DNA from: Bacteroidales bacterium UBA6244
Lineage (GTDB): Bacteria; Bacteroidota; Bacteroidia; Bacteroidales; F082
Assembly: GCA_002440885.1 (NCBI GenBank)
Contig: DJVY01000002.1
Span: forward strand, 62,001-126,000
Reading direction: 5' to 3'
Length of the DNA: 64,000 bases
The translations under genes and the position numbers were made by a program. Each line of letters opens with the position of its first letter. Position 1 is the stretch's first letter. Below are positions 19,258 to 28,906 of this stretch, in pieces. The notes under the pieces are model-generated. The model did no database searches. It had not been told where the DNA came from and was given only the letters and a program-made list of their open reading frames with translations.

Positions 19258-19357
19258 TCAGTAAAGAAGAAATATTTCGTTTTTGCTGCCTGTTATATCA
19301 GCAAGGTGATTAGCTTTGTCCACTCGTTTCCTATGGTTTAATTAAGACTCCACATTC

Positions 19358-20470
19358 ATGAAAAAAATTTTAAACGTACTTTTAATTGCTATCGTTGTAT
19401 TGATAGCCGCTTGTAATCAGCCAGCAAAAAAAACCGGTAATGCAAGCCTTCAAATCACCCTTAACGGAGCTAATGGCGACAGTGTATTTTTAGCTCAACG
19501 TGTTGAAGGTGTGGTAGTAAAATTCGATTCGGCGGTTTTCAGTGAAGACAAAGCACAAATTTGGGCAAACGTTGAATTGCCTGAGCTTTTCTACCTGACT
19601 TTTAAAAACACCAGAGGAAATATCCCTGTTTTTATGGAAAAGGGCGAAATGAACATCATCGGCGAGTATAACGATTTAGAAAACATCACCATAACCGGAT
19701 CGGTTTCGCAGGATGATTTAAATGCCTTTAACGCCGAAACAACGGCCATCGACATGCAGATGAACATGCTGGGACAGCAATATGGGCAGGCACGACAAGC
19801 CGGCGACACCGACAAAATGGATGCTCTGGAAGCTGAATACATTGAGTTAGACAATCAAAAATCAGCCTTTATCACCCAATACGCTTTTAACAACCCTGAT
19901 AAAATAGTTGCAGCGTTCATGATTCTTAGCAATTCGTATCAGTACGATCTCGATATGCTCGACAGTCTGGCCAATGCCTTTTCACCTGTTATAAGTCAAT
20001 CAGTTTATGTTAAAAAACTCCAGGATCAGGTAGCCACCTTAAAAAGCGTGGCCATCGGTCAGCCTTTTGTCGATTTCACCCTCGACAGCCCTGAAGGCGT
20101 TCCAACACCTCTTTCTTCAGTAGTGGGCAAAAACTATGTTCTTGTAGATTTTTGGGCCGCCTGGTGCTCCCCTTGCAGAGCCGAGAACCCCAATGTGGTA
20201 GAGGCTTATAAAAAATATCACGACAAAGGATTTGATGTTTTTGGCGTTTCGTTCGACAAAGACAAGGCCAGCTGGGAAAAAGCCATTGCTGACGATCAAT
20301 TGACCTGGACTCAGGTTTCAGACCTCAAATACTGGAGTAGCTCAGCCGGAAAACTTTATGGTATTCAGTCAATTCCGCAAAATATCCTGATTAGCCCCGA
20401 AGGTATTATTATTGATAAAAACCTGAGAGGTGAAGCGCTCCAAGTAAAACTACAAGAGCTACTTGATTAA
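19358..20470 (+). CDS. TlpA-like thioredoxin-fold lipoprotein with DUF4369 domain
   Basis: This 370-residue protein starts with a lipoprotein signal (VVLIAAC, Cys19). Residues about 28-120 form the beta-rich DUF4369 region common in Bacteroidota, followed by a helical linker with many charged residues. The final 140 residues are an AhpC/TSA-thioredoxin fold containing VDFWAAWCSPCRAENP with a WCxxC redox pair. Such proteins reduce or exchange disulfides in the envelope, often in stress response or cytochrome maturation. The cis-proline loop region is present (GIQSIPQNILI). It has its own 100-base upstream gap and shares a hairpin at its 3' end with the convergent C69 gene. Confidence 0.85.
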   Translation: MKKILNVLLIAIVVLIAACNQPAKKTGNASLQITLNGANGDSVFLAQRVEGVVVKFDSAVFSEDKAQIWANVELPELFYLTFKNTRGNIPVFMEKGEMNIIGEYNDLENITITGSVSQDDLNAFNAETTAIDMQMNMLGQQYGQARQAGDTDKMDALEAEYIELDNQKSAFITQYAFNNPDKIVAAFMILSNSYQYDLDMLDSLANAFSPVISQSVYVKKLQDQVATLKSVAIGQPFVDFTLDSPEGVPTPLSSVVGKNYVLVDFWAAWCSPCRAENPNVVEAYKKYHDKGFDVFGVSFDKDKASWEKAIADDQLTWTQVSDLKYWSSSAGKLYGIQSIPQNILISPEGIIIDKNLRGEALQVKLQELLD

Positions 20471-20496
20471 AAGCCGGACGATCTTTTAGTTTGTTC

Positions 20497-20546
20497 AAAA
20501 TCAACAAAAGAGCCCATTACAATTCGTTGGCTTTTTTGTTGATTTT
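20497..20546. terminator. bidirectional terminator hairpin between convergent genes
   Basis: An 18-base arm AAAATCAACAAAAGAGCC (20497-20514) pairs with GGCTTTTTTGTTGATTTT (20529-20546), with one G-T position and a 14-base loop. Either strand gives a GC-topped stem with a T-rich trailing arm, so it can stop transcription from both the TlpA-like gene (+) and the C69 gene (-). The right arm lies inside the last codons of the C69 gene, whose stop codon is in the loop. Confidence 0.75.
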
Positions 20547-22109
20547 GTGTTTTAAAGAATCCTGATCACGCACAAATCGCAACCAGTCCTCAGTGTAACC
20601 TACAGATTGTATTTGATTATTCTGATCTTTTATGTATCCATCGTTGTATTTGGTAATGAGAAAATTACCAAGATTAACCCACTGTTGGTGAACGTAATTG
20701 CCCATTTCAATGGAATACTGAGTCAGATAATTAATTCGTTTCTCGCTGTCTAACGACATGGCTATTTGTTCAACCGAATCCTGCTGCAGGATCAGCAAAT
20801 CTTCAACTTCTTCCTGCTTTATTTGAATATCTGCCACCATCAAATTGTAACGGATGTTGGCGTAATTGGCCGCCAGGTTGAAAGCCCACCAAGCCGACTC
20901 ACTGGAATAAGCGTTGATATCTCCGGTTCTGAATGGTTTTGATATCTCCGTCACCTGGCAATACACAGGAAAATAACATGTCGTATAACTATCATCAACG
21001 CCAAACCACATCACACCACCTATCTCGTTTGGAAAATAACTGCGTAACTGGGCAACAAAACTGAAAGCCGTGTTATAAGTGCTAATGGCTCGCTCCCACG
21101 AATAAGTGGTAGAGTCCAGCTCCCACGACAAGGGTCGGATTCTGTTTGGATTTCCAAAAGGTCCTGCTTCAGGGCCTACGGTCATGTCCATGGGAGTGTT
21201 TTCGTAGTGATCGCGGGCAAGCCGGAAAACATCCTGAAGAGATAGCTTTCTGTCAGGTTTTATAAACAACGGATAAGGATCAGCGGTTTGTATTCCACGG
21301 CTGTAGTCGGGCGAAAAATTGACTGAAGGCGCTGCCCGGTTAAAAATGCTCCAGACCCTTGTTTCAGTATATTTTAAATGTTCAGGCGAGGGAGGATCAT
21401 ACACATCATTAAACCGAAAAGCTTGTCCACTTTCAGGATCATAATATCCTTTTTCGATGGCCAGGTCAATTACATTGGGCGAATACAGGCAGTTGTCCGG
21501 ATCATCGAGCGGGAAATTGCCAATACGGGCATGATTGGCATGGGCCGTAATCATGCCATCGGGCACACGACAAGCCACCCAAACAGCCTTTCCTCTTCCT
21601 CCTGTTCCAATCATTTCAAGTATCCAGGCTTCATTGGGGTCGGCAATAGAAAAAGATTCCCCTTCGCTTCCATAACCATATTGTTCAACCAATGTGGTGA
21701 TAACTTCAATGGCTTCGCGGGCAGTTTTGGCACGAAGCAAAGCCAGACTCATCAAATCCCAGTATTTTAAAGGCAGGTCTTTGTCCCAAAGTTCCTCACG
21801 TCCTAAAAAAGTGGTCTCGCCAATGGCCAGTTGGTGCTCGTTTATCTGAAAACCAATGATGGCAAAAGTGTGCGCTACCTGATGAATTTTAGCCGCTTTA
21901 CCTGACATACTGGTAAAAGATAATGAATCGCCTGGCAGATGATCAGCCGCCGAAGTGGTATTCAAATGATAAAGCCATTCTCCATCGTTACTATAGTATA
22001 AGAAAGTAGAACTATCGGCTGAAGCTCCCTTCGTTACCAGAATATTGGTGCACGAAAAACCCGCAAAAGAAAGATTCAAAAAGGCAAATAGCACAAGGAT
22101 TTTCTTCAT
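20517..22109 (-). CDS. secreted C69 family dipeptidase
   Basis: The 530-residue protein is an N-terminal-nucleophile peptidase of family C69 (dipeptidase A-like). Signal sequence residues 1-19 are followed at once by Cys20-Thr-Asn-Ile, matching the family pattern CTNxxVxKGASxDGS, in which the cysteine becomes the catalytic N-terminal residue after cleavage. Further conserved blocks are VAHTFAIIGFQINEHQLAIGETTF, ESFSIADPNEAWILEMIG and GGVMWFGVDDSYTTCYFPVY. The expected role is cleavage of dipeptides in the periplasm or outside the cell. Start codon ATG 22109 is preferred, with ATG 22115 two codons earlier. It is a tandem paralogue of the next gene upstream and is shorter by about 50 residues. 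It has its own promoter (22139-22146). Confidence 0.88.
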   Translation of the reverse strand: MKKILVLFAFLNLSFAGFSCTNILVTKGASADSSTFLYYSNDGEWLYHLNTTSAADHLPGDSLSFTSMSGKAAKIHQVAHTFAIIGFQINEHQLAIGETTFLGREELWDKDLPLKYWDLMSLALLRAKTAREAIEVITTLVEQYGYGSEGESFSIADPNEAWILEMIGTGGRGKAVWVACRVPDGMITAHANHARIGNFPLDDPDNCLYSPNVIDLAIEKGYYDPESGQAFRFNDVYDPPSPEHLKYTETRVWSIFNRAAPSVNFSPDYSRGIQTADPYPLFIKPDRKLSLQDVFRLARDHYENTPMDMTVGPEAGPFGNPNRIRPLSWELDSTTYSWERAISTYNTAFSFVAQLRSYFPNEIGGVMWFGVDDSYTTCYFPVYCQVTEISKPFRTGDINAYSSESAWWAFNLAANYANIRYNLMVADIQIKQEEVEDLLILQQDSVEQIAMSLDSEKRINYLTQYSIEMGNYVHQQWVNLGNFLITKYNDGYIKDQNNQIQSVGYTEDWLRFVRDQDSLKHKINKKANEL

Positions 22110-22138
22110 CAGCATGGTGTTGTATAAAAAGATTAAAA

Positions 22139-22146
22139 CAAAATTA
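22139..22146 (-). promoter_or_regulatory. -7 promoter element (with -33) for the first C69 gene
   Basis: The minus strand reads TAATTTTG, with an upstream TTTG (complement of 22165-22168) at a spacing of 18 bases. Both parts of the Bacteroidota promoter are therefore present. The -33 element lies in the T-rich tail of the terminator of the upstream paralogue. Confidence 0.6.
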
Positions 22147-22162
22147 ACCGAAAAAAGGATAA

Positions 22163-22194
22163 AACAAAAAGGGAGCCCTTTTCCGACTCCCCTT
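22163..22194 (-). terminator. intrinsic terminator after the second C69 gene
   Basis: On the minus strand a stem GGGAG/CTCCC (pairs 22187-22191 with 22171-22175) with flanking AA/TT pairs is followed by a run of five T, ten bases after the stop codon at 22204. It separates the two tandem peptidase genes. Confidence 0.6.
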
Positions 22195-22203
22195 GTGCAG
22201 TAT

Positions 22204-23955
22204 TTAGTGAGAACTACCGGTGACCTTTAGTTTGTCACCCGTTTCTCTTATAATAAGTTTATAAGTTTCGGGGCTATAACCCGGGAACTCAACATGAGGA
22301 GCAACATACAAATAACCTTCGGGGAGTTCAGCTTTGGTTTTGGTGTTGCCATCCATATATTTCATAAAAAGATATTGGTAGAGGTCTTTCCAGATATTGA
22401 AAACGTCAGCACCCACGCCGCATGAATAGCCAGTAAGGTAATTCAAGGCCGCTTCTCTGTTGCTTTCGAGCAGAGCCAGCGCACCGGCATCAACGGCAGG
22501 AGTCATGCTGATAAATCCTGTTTCGAGTTCAGTTTGTACTTTTTGGATTTCCGGATGAATCGCGTTGTAACGCGCATAGGCGAAATTTTGAACCTGGTTA
22601 AAAATCCAAAAACCTGAGGTTTCTGACCACTCCATCATTGATCCGTTTCCAACTTCAAAATTATAAGGAATTTTCGTGATGCTGCTATACATAGGCATAT
22701 AAACCGCTCCAGAGGCATCGTCAACACTCCACCAAATTATCCCGCCAATTTCATCAGGAAGCCAACTTCTGGACTGGGTTACAAATGAAAAACCGGTTTG
22801 CTGAGTAGCAGTTGCGCGTTCGTTACAATAGGTTACTCCATCAACTTTCCAGGTTAGCGGACGCCAGCGGTAAGGAGAAGCAAATGGTCCTGCTCCGACG
22901 TCAAGGCTCATATCGAGCTCGGTGTTTTCCAAGTGGTTGCGCATAAAATTCATCATATCATGCACACTCACTTTCTTTTCAGGCTTAATCCATAAAGGCA
23001 TCCTGTTGGTAGCATAGTGATTTGGATTGGATTTTCCGTTTTCAAATTTGTCGTTATGCAGGATGTCTCCTTTTACATAATCCCAGTATTTATCCATGCC
23101 TCCGGCAACAACATTAAACATTGTCCAAACACGGATTTCGCAAAATCGTGCCCCACCAAAATCAACAGGTGCGTAGGTGTCACTAAATGAGAAATCTGCA
23201 TCATCGCCGGTGTACCAACCTTTGTTGCGTGCAAAAGACACAACATCAGCAGCATATACGCATTCGATTTCCGGGTTGTTTATCTTATCCATTTCGTTTG
23301 AAGAAATAGCGTTCTTTTTAATCGACTGAGGGAAAGTGGTGATGCGTGCCTGGTTGGCGTGCCCTGACACATATCCATCGGGGATTTTAAGGGCTACCCA
23401 AACAGCTCCCTTTTCACCCTCACCTTTTCCGATCATTTCCAAAATCCAGACTTCATCTTTATCAGCAATGCTAAACGACTCGCCCGAACTTGCGTAGCCA
23501 TATTCAGCCACGAGATCAGTCATTATTTTAATGGCTTCGCGGGCATTGGCTGCACGTTGCAGGGTGATGTAAATCAAACTGCCATAGTCAACAACCGCAC
23601 CGGGCTGACTTCCAAGTTCAGAACGTCCTCCGTAAGTGGTTTCACCAATAGCTACCTGATGTTCGTTCATGTTCCCTACTACGTTATATGTGGTAAGGGC
23701 TTGTTTGATTTCACCCAGATATTTCCCTGTGTCCCACTCGTATACCTTTAACATTGAACCGATAGGATGCGTAGCTGCAGGCCAGTGATACAACTCACCA
23801 TAAAGCACATGAGAGTCGGCAGCATAAGAAATCATGGTCGACCCATCAACTGAGGCTCCCTTTGTAATTAAATAGTTTGTACAGGCTGTGGCGTTGTTTA
23901 CAACCGCAAAGGCCAGCAGCAAGGCCATTAAAAGGCCGGAGATTTTTTGTTTCAT
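22204..23955 (-). CDS. secreted C69 family dipeptidase, tandem paralogue
   Basis: This 583-residue protein has the same architecture as its downstream neighbour: signal sequence, nucleophile Cys25 in NATACTNYLITKGASVDGS, then NMNEHQVAIGETTYGGR, ESFSIADKDEVWILEMIG, and GGIIWWSVDDASGAVYMPMYS. The two clearly arose by duplication but differ throughout, suggesting an old event and perhaps different dipeptide preferences. The extra length comes from insertions around the KGEGEKG loop and the middle region. ATG 23955 is chosen because it directly begins the basic signal sequence; an in-frame ATG at 23976 adds seven residues. It likely acts outside the cytoplasm in peptide nutrition. Confidence 0.88.
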   Translation of the reverse strand: MKQKISGLLMALLLAFAVVNNATACTNYLITKGASVDGSTMISYAADSHVLYGELYHWPAATHPIGSMLKVYEWDTGKYLGEIKQALTTYNVVGNMNEHQVAIGETTYGGRSELGSQPGAVVDYGSLIYITLQRAANAREAIKIMTDLVAEYGYASSGESFSIADKDEVWILEMIGKGEGEKGAVWVALKIPDGYVSGHANQARITTFPQSIKKNAISSNEMDKINNPEIECVYAADVVSFARNKGWYTGDDADFSFSDTYAPVDFGGARFCEIRVWTMFNVVAGGMDKYWDYVKGDILHNDKFENGKSNPNHYATNRMPLWIKPEKKVSVHDMMNFMRNHLENTELDMSLDVGAGPFASPYRWRPLTWKVDGVTYCNERATATQQTGFSFVTQSRSWLPDEIGGIIWWSVDDASGAVYMPMYSSITKIPYNFEVGNGSMMEWSETSGFWIFNQVQNFAYARYNAIHPEIQKVQTELETGFISMTPAVDAGALALLESNREAALNYLTGYSCGVGADVFNIWKDLYQYLFMKYMDGNTKTKAELPEGYLYVAPHVEFPGYSPETYKLIIRETGDKLKVTGSSH

Positions 23956-23991
23956 AGTTATTATTTTATGTTGCATTTTATCAAGAGTTCA

Positions 23992-23999
23992 CAAAAATA
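23992..23999 (-). promoter_or_regulatory. -7 promoter element for the second C69 gene
   Basis: TATTTTTG on the minus strand matches TAnnTTTG, 36 bases before the ATG at 23955. A CAGAA (minus TTCTG) at 24015 is only a weak -33 candidate. Confidence 0.4.
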
Positions 24000-24065
24000 G
24001 CAGAAAAATAATAACAGAAAAATGTTTATCTGCTGATGTGGCTATCAATCAGTAGTTTTTATTGA

Positions 24066-24989
24066 TTATAAAATGGACAAGGCCATTTCGCGGTCTTTGG
24101 TTAGTTGCTGCTTTAACGCCTCCAGACTTTCAAATTTCCGTTCATCGCGCATCCTGTCGACAAAGTCGATGGTTATCTGCTGATCGTAAATTGACTGATT
24201 AAAATCAAAAATATGAACCTCGATGGTTAAATCACCGTGGTCTACCGTTGGCCGAAAGCCAATATTACTCATTCCTTTGTAAACCTGTCCGTTGTGATGA
24301 ACCCGACAAGCATAAACACCGCCGGCAGCAATCAGTTTATAATGATCATCCACCTCAATGTTGGCGGTAGGAAAACCCAGATTACGGCCAATTGATTTAC
24401 CTACTACCACCCTGCCGGTAATAGAATAGTCGCTCCCGAGCATCCGGTTGGCTTTGCGAATTTCTCCGGCTTGCAATAGATTTCGAATCTTTGTGGAGCT
24501 CACAGTTTCGCCGTCGATTTGCAAGGCCTCAACCATGTCCACCTCAAATCCAAACTCTTGACCTAAAACATGAAGTAAATCCATGCTACCTGACCGGTCT
24601 TTTCCAAAATGATGGTCATATCCAACGATGAGGGCAACCGGCTTAATTTTTGGCACCACCAAATGGCGAATAAAATCGCTTGAAGAAGTATTGGCAAACT
24701 GTCGGGTAAAGGTTACTACAATTAAATGATCAATGCCCGCTTCGGCAATATCCTGTATTTTTCGTTCCTGGGTTTTTATAAACCTGAGGGCAGCGTTATC
24801 AGGGTCGAGAACAATTCTGGGATGTGGATGAAAAGTGATTACTACCGTTTCTCCGTTGTGAAGTTCGGCCTCCTTCTTCATCCGTTCAAAAATTGCGCGG
24901 TGTCCGGCATGTACGCCATCAAAAGTGCCAACAGTTACAATCGCGTTATCAACAGGTTTAAAATCGGCAATGCAGTTGTATATTTTCAT
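24066..24989 (-). CDS. ribF: bifunctional riboflavin kinase / FAD synthetase
   Basis: The 307-residue cytoplasmic enzyme makes FMN from riboflavin and ATP and then FAD from FMN and ATP. The N-terminal nucleotidyltransferase domain has VGTFDGVHAGHRAIFE (HxGH-type motif) and the ISSTKIR-like block SSTKIRNLLQAG. The C-terminal flavokinase domain has GRNLGFPTANIEVD, with the PTAN motif binding ATP and magnesium, and the catalytic glutamate in LTIEVHIFDF. Length is normal for bacterial RibF. It starts three bases after the asd stop, so the two are co-transcribed. Confidence 0.96.
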   Translation of the reverse strand: MKIYNCIADFKPVDNAIVTVGTFDGVHAGHRAIFERMKKEAELHNGETVVITFHPHPRIVLDPDNAALRFIKTQERKIQDIAEAGIDHLIVVTFTRQFANTSSSDFIRHLVVPKIKPVALIVGYDHHFGKDRSGSMDLLHVLGQEFGFEVDMVEALQIDGETVSSTKIRNLLQAGEIRKANRMLGSDYSITGRVVVGKSIGRNLGFPTANIEVDDHYKLIAAGGVYACRVHHNGQVYKGMSNIGFRPTVDHGDLTIEVHIFDFNQSIYDQQITIDFVDRMRDERKFESLEALKQQLTKDREMALSIL

Positions 24990-24992
24990 TAT

Positions 24993-25979
24993 TTAAACCT
25001 GCTTTTGTGATAGTAAGTATTCGGCAATCTGTACGGCATTGGTAGCTGCACCCTTTCGTAGATTATCAGAAACAACCCACATATTCAAGCAATTGGCTTT
25101 CGACTCATCGCGACGGATGCGTCCCACGAAAACCTCATCTTTGCCCTGAGCCATAACAGGCATGGGATAAAAATTGGCTTCCGGAAAGTCAAAGACAACC
25201 ACCCCGGGCATGCCACCAAGCAGCCGTTTCACTTCAAACAGGGTGAAATCTTGCTCAAATTCAATATTTACCGACTCAGAATGCCCGCCAACTACAGGTA
25301 CACGAACAACGGTAGCCGAAACCGCAATAGCCGGATCAAGGATTTTCTTGGTTTCACGAATCAGTTTTAACTCTTCGGTAGTATGGCCTTCGGCGTCAAA
25401 ATCGCCGGCATGTGGCAACACATTCAAATCTATCTGATGAGGATAAAACTTCTCGTGAGGCTGGTTACTTCTTTCAGCCATAAGCTGATCGATTCCCTTT
25501 TTCCCACTTCCGGAAACTGATTGATAAGTACTTACCACCACACGCTTTATCTGATATCTGTGATGCAAAGGAGCTAACGCCATAACCAATTGTATGGTGG
25601 AGCAATTTGGATTGGCAATGATATGATCAGTAGGTTTAAGCACATATCCATTGACCTCAGGAACTACCAGTGGAATGTCGTCATGCATCCGCCAGGCTGA
25701 AGAGTTATCAATAACCTTCGCGCCATATGCAGCAAACTGTGGCGCAAATTCAAGCGATGCAGATCCTCCGGCCGAAAACAACACCAAATCAGGACGGCGC
25801 TTAAGCGCTTCTTCTGCTGAGATTACAGCTACTTCCTGCCCGCGAAACAAGACAATATTTCCAACAGAACGTGCACTAGCCACGGCCATTAACTCACTAA
25901 CGGGAAAATTCCTTGACTCGAGTATTTTGATCATCTCCCGGCCTACCAGTCCGGTGGCTCCAAAAACCGCAACTTTCAT
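24993..25979 (-). CDS. asd: aspartate-semialdehyde dehydrogenase
   Basis: The 328-residue enzyme reduces aspartyl phosphate to aspartate semialdehyde with NADPH, a branch point for lysine/diaminopimelate, threonine and methionine. The nucleotide-binding start is MKVAVFGATGLVGREM, the active-site cysteine lies in IANPNCSTIQLVMAL, and the catalytic histidine is in VVGGHSESVNIEFE. I chose ATG 25979 because MKVAVFGATG is the normal N-terminus; a GTG at 26012 would add 11 residues of hydrophobic, unrelated sequence. It is the first gene of a two-gene unit with ribF. No clear TAnnTTTG was found upstream. Confidence 0.96.
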   Translation of the reverse strand: MKVAVFGATGLVGREMIKILESRNFPVSELMAVASARSVGNIVLFRGQEVAVISAEEALKRRPDLVLFSAGGSASLEFAPQFAAYGAKVIDNSSAWRMHDDIPLVVPEVNGYVLKPTDHIIANPNCSTIQLVMALAPLHHRYQIKRVVVSTYQSVSGSGKKGIDQLMAERSNQPHEKFYPHQIDLNVLPHAGDFDAEGHTTEELKLIRETKKILDPAIAVSATVVRVPVVGGHSESVNIEFEQDFTLFEVKRLLGGMPGVVVFDFPEANFYPMPVMAQGKDEVFVGRIRRDESKANCLNMWVVSDNLRKGAATNAVQIAEYLLSQKQV

Positions 25980-26210
25980 TATTACTATTTTATTGGCGAT
26001 CAGAAAAAACACCTTTTAAAAAAAAATTTACGTTAATAAATCCTCTCTATTCTATTTTCTGATCAATTTTTGACTACATTTACCTGCCCAAAAAACGGTA
26101 CAGCAAAAATATCAAAAAATGAAATAGCCATGACTCCAAATCCAACAACAAACGATGATATTACAAGTCATGGCGTATTGGTGCTACCCAAAAAAACAAA
26201 ATTTTATCTT

Positions 26211-28805
26211 ATGAAACAGTTAAGTTTTTTCCTGCTATTCTTTCCTGCGCTACTCTTAAGTCAGGTTACAGACAATTTTTCAGATGGTAATTTTACCCAA
26301 AACCCTACTTGGACGGGTGATGATGCTCGTTTTATCGTAAACGCCGATTTTCAGCTTCAGCTTAAAGATACCGCTGCCGGAACTTCATACCTTGGAACAG
26401 CAAATCAGCCGCAAACTGATGCCGAATGGCGTTGTTATGTCAGGTTGGCCTTTAGCCCATCGTCGAATAACTTTGCCAGATACTACCTCATCAGCGACCA
26501 ACCATACCTTACCTTGCCATTGAATGGTTATTTTGTACAGATTGGAGAATCGGGGAGTGGCGATGCACTGGAATTATTTAAACAAGAGGGAGAAACCATT
26601 ACATCCATCTGCAGAGGAACCGAAGGCCTTATTGCTTCTTCTTTTGCCATCAGGCTGAAGATAACAAAAAACCCTCAGGGCGTATGGAAAATGTACGCAG
26701 ACCCAACCGCTAACGAGAATTATCAGCTTGAAGCTGAAGGGGTAGACAACTCCTTTACCCAAACAACAACCCTTGGTTTTGTGTGCACCTATACCTCCAG
26801 CAACAGCAGCAAGTTTTATTTTGATGAGGTGTATGCCGGACCTGTTGTAATCGACAACACCGCACCTCTTTGGACAAACACCTGGGTTACAAACGACAGC
26901 ACCCTTATGCTTGCATTTGACGAATCGCTTTTGCTGACAAGCGTGGTTAATCTCGATCATTACGAAGCCAACAACGGACTTGGAAAACCCAGATCAGCCG
27001 CTTTGGTTGAAGGAGATCCCACCACCATACAACTGATTTTTGAAAAGAAGTTTCCTTCAGGGCAAACCAACCTGATCACGGTTTATGGTATTCAGGATTT
27101 AGCTGAAAACCAGATGCAAGCCGGATCAATGGAATTTGTGTATTACCAGGCCGCACAAGGCGATGTGGTGATTAACGAAATTATGGCTGACCCCAATCCT
27201 GTGGTGGGTTTACCCGACTTCGAATACCTGGAACTTTATAACACATCGCCTAACAGCATCGACCTCACCGGATGGAAACTAACCATTGGCACAACAGATA
27301 AAATATTCGAGTCAGGCCTGATTCCATCAAATGGATATCTCATTGTTTCAAAAGAAACAGCCGAAACAGAACTGAGCCCATACGGAATTTTTTATGGTTT
27401 TTCCAGTTTTACCCTGACTAATGCCGGCCAAAGTCTTTGGCTTACAAGCAAAGAAGGACTACAGATAGACCAGCTTACCTACTCAGATCAATGGTACAAA
27501 GACCCGGATAAAGCAGACGGAGGCTGGGCACTTGAGCAAATGAACCCGAAAAACTACTGCTCGGGCAGCGAAAACTGGGGAGCCTCCAAAGACGAGAAAG
27601 GAGGAACACCAGGTACGCAAAACAGCAACTACAACGAAATCGTTTTGTCCCCCGCTCCCGCCAAGCTGATTATTCTGGCTAACAACATCCTACAGCTTTC
27701 ATTTAATCAACTGATGGATGAGACACAACTACAGGTATTGGCGAATTATACAGTTGACAACAACATGGGCAACCCGCAGTTTACCTACCTTGTTCCTGAT
27801 GATTTAAGAAAAATAGAACTGTATTTTGAAACATCTTTTGTCGAAGGGCAGCTATACTATCTCACAGTACTTAAAAACCTCACCAACTGTGCCGGTCAGC
27901 CGATGAAAGCAGATACTTCTCTGCCATTTGGCTTACCAGAAACTATTGGTCAGCAAGACATTGTAATAAACGAGTTGCTTTTTAATCCGTGGACAGATGG
28001 AGTAGATTATGTAGAACTGTTCAACCGATCACAAAAAGTCCTCGACCTGTCCGGTTTGTCGCTTGGGTCAGTCAGGGTGAGTCCGCCTAACCCGCCCGAC
28101 ACCACAAGTTACCCTCTGGTAACTGAGCAACAACTTATAACACCCGGAGCATATCTTGTGCTCACCTCTTCGCCAGATGTCGTACAAAATCAGTACTATA
28201 CGCAAAACAAGGAAGCCTTCTTGCGCATGGAATCCTTTCCGGCCTTCAACAACGACTCAGGACAGGTGTTGCTGCAACACAACGGACATGAATTAATTGA
28301 CAATTTCCGTTACAACGAAGACATGCAATTTCCTTTGTTAAACTATGTTGATGGGGTTGCGCTGGAACGAATCAACCCGGATCTTTCGGCAGCAAATGCC
28401 GACAATTGGCACTCAGCAGCTGAAAGTGTTGGCTTTGGCACACCGGGTTATCTAAACTCGCAGTATCTGGTTCAGGGACAAGGAGAAGACCCTGTTCAAC
28501 TTGTGCCGGAAATTTTCTCTCCCGACAACGATGGCTATCAGGATGTTATAACCATCGAATACCAGTTTGAAGCAGCTGGTTATGTAATGAATGTGCTAAT
28601 CTTTAACAGCGAAGGTCAGAAAATCAGGGAGCTTGTCAACAACCAATACCTGGGAACATCCGGCATGGCCATTTGGGATGGTATAATGGACGACAACAGC
28701 AAAGCACCTGTAGGCATTTACGTGTTTTACATCGAAGTGTTCGATTTAGATGGAAACGTTAAAAAATATAAAAAAGTCGGTGTTTTGGCCACTAATCTTC
28801 AATGA
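26211..28805 (+). CDS. secreted protein with two lamin-tail domains and FlgD-Ig-like C-terminus
   Basis: The 864-residue protein starts with a Sec signal peptide (MKQLSFFLLFFPALLLSQ). An N-terminal jelly-roll-like region (about residues 20-220) precedes Ig-like segments. The first lamin-tail domain begins at VVINEIMADPNP and contains FEYLELYNTS and DLTGWKLTIG; the second begins at IVINELLFNPW with DYVELFNRS. The C-terminus (FSPDNDGYQDV to GIYVFYIEVF) resembles the FlgD-Ig or gliding-associated C-terminal fold and may serve for surface sorting. The function is unknown; lamin-tail proteins in this phylum are predicted surface or nuclease-associated proteins. An upstream in-frame TTG at 26070 exists, but the signal peptide argues for 26211. 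Confidence 0.78.
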   Translation: MKQLSFFLLFFPALLLSQVTDNFSDGNFTQNPTWTGDDARFIVNADFQLQLKDTAAGTSYLGTANQPQTDAEWRCYVRLAFSPSSNNFARYYLISDQPYLTLPLNGYFVQIGESGSGDALELFKQEGETITSICRGTEGLIASSFAIRLKITKNPQGVWKMYADPTANENYQLEAEGVDNSFTQTTTLGFVCTYTSSNSSKFYFDEVYAGPVVIDNTAPLWTNTWVTNDSTLMLAFDESLLLTSVVNLDHYEANNGLGKPRSAALVEGDPTTIQLIFEKKFPSGQTNLITVYGIQDLAENQMQAGSMEFVYYQAAQGDVVINEIMADPNPVVGLPDFEYLELYNTSPNSIDLTGWKLTIGTTDKIFESGLIPSNGYLIVSKETAETELSPYGIFYGFSSFTLTNAGQSLWLTSKEGLQIDQLTYSDQWYKDPDKADGGWALEQMNPKNYCSGSENWGASKDEKGGTPGTQNSNYNEIVLSPAPAKLIILANNILQLSFNQLMDETQLQVLANYTVDNNMGNPQFTYLVPDDLRKIELYFETSFVEGQLYYLTVLKNLTNCAGQPMKADTSLPFGLPETIGQQDIVINELLFNPWTDGVDYVELFNRSQKVLDLSGLSLGSVRVSPPNPPDTTSYPLVTEQQLITPGAYLVLTSSPDVVQNQYYTQNKEAFLRMESFPAFNNDSGQVLLQHNGHELIDNFRYNEDMQFPLLNYVDGVALERINPDLSAANADNWHSAAESVGFGTPGYLNSQYLVQGQGEDPVQLVPEIFSPDNDGYQDVITIEYQFEAAGYVMNVLIFNSEGQKIRELVNNQYLGTSGMAIWDGIMDDNSKAPVGIYVFYIEVFDLDGNVKKYKKVGVLATNLQ

Positions 28806-28906
28806 GTTAAACGATTTACAATAATCCTCCGACCTTTATATAATTTCACCGAAAGGTTTAATTTGTTCCTTTGCAAAAACAGTCTGGAGAATTAGTGTAT
28901 AACACA

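Noticed and set aside
26070..26210. N-terminal extension of the lamin-tail protein from a TTG codon
   Set aside because: The added 47 residues are polar and of low similarity to a leader, and a normal signal peptide starts at ATG 26211.
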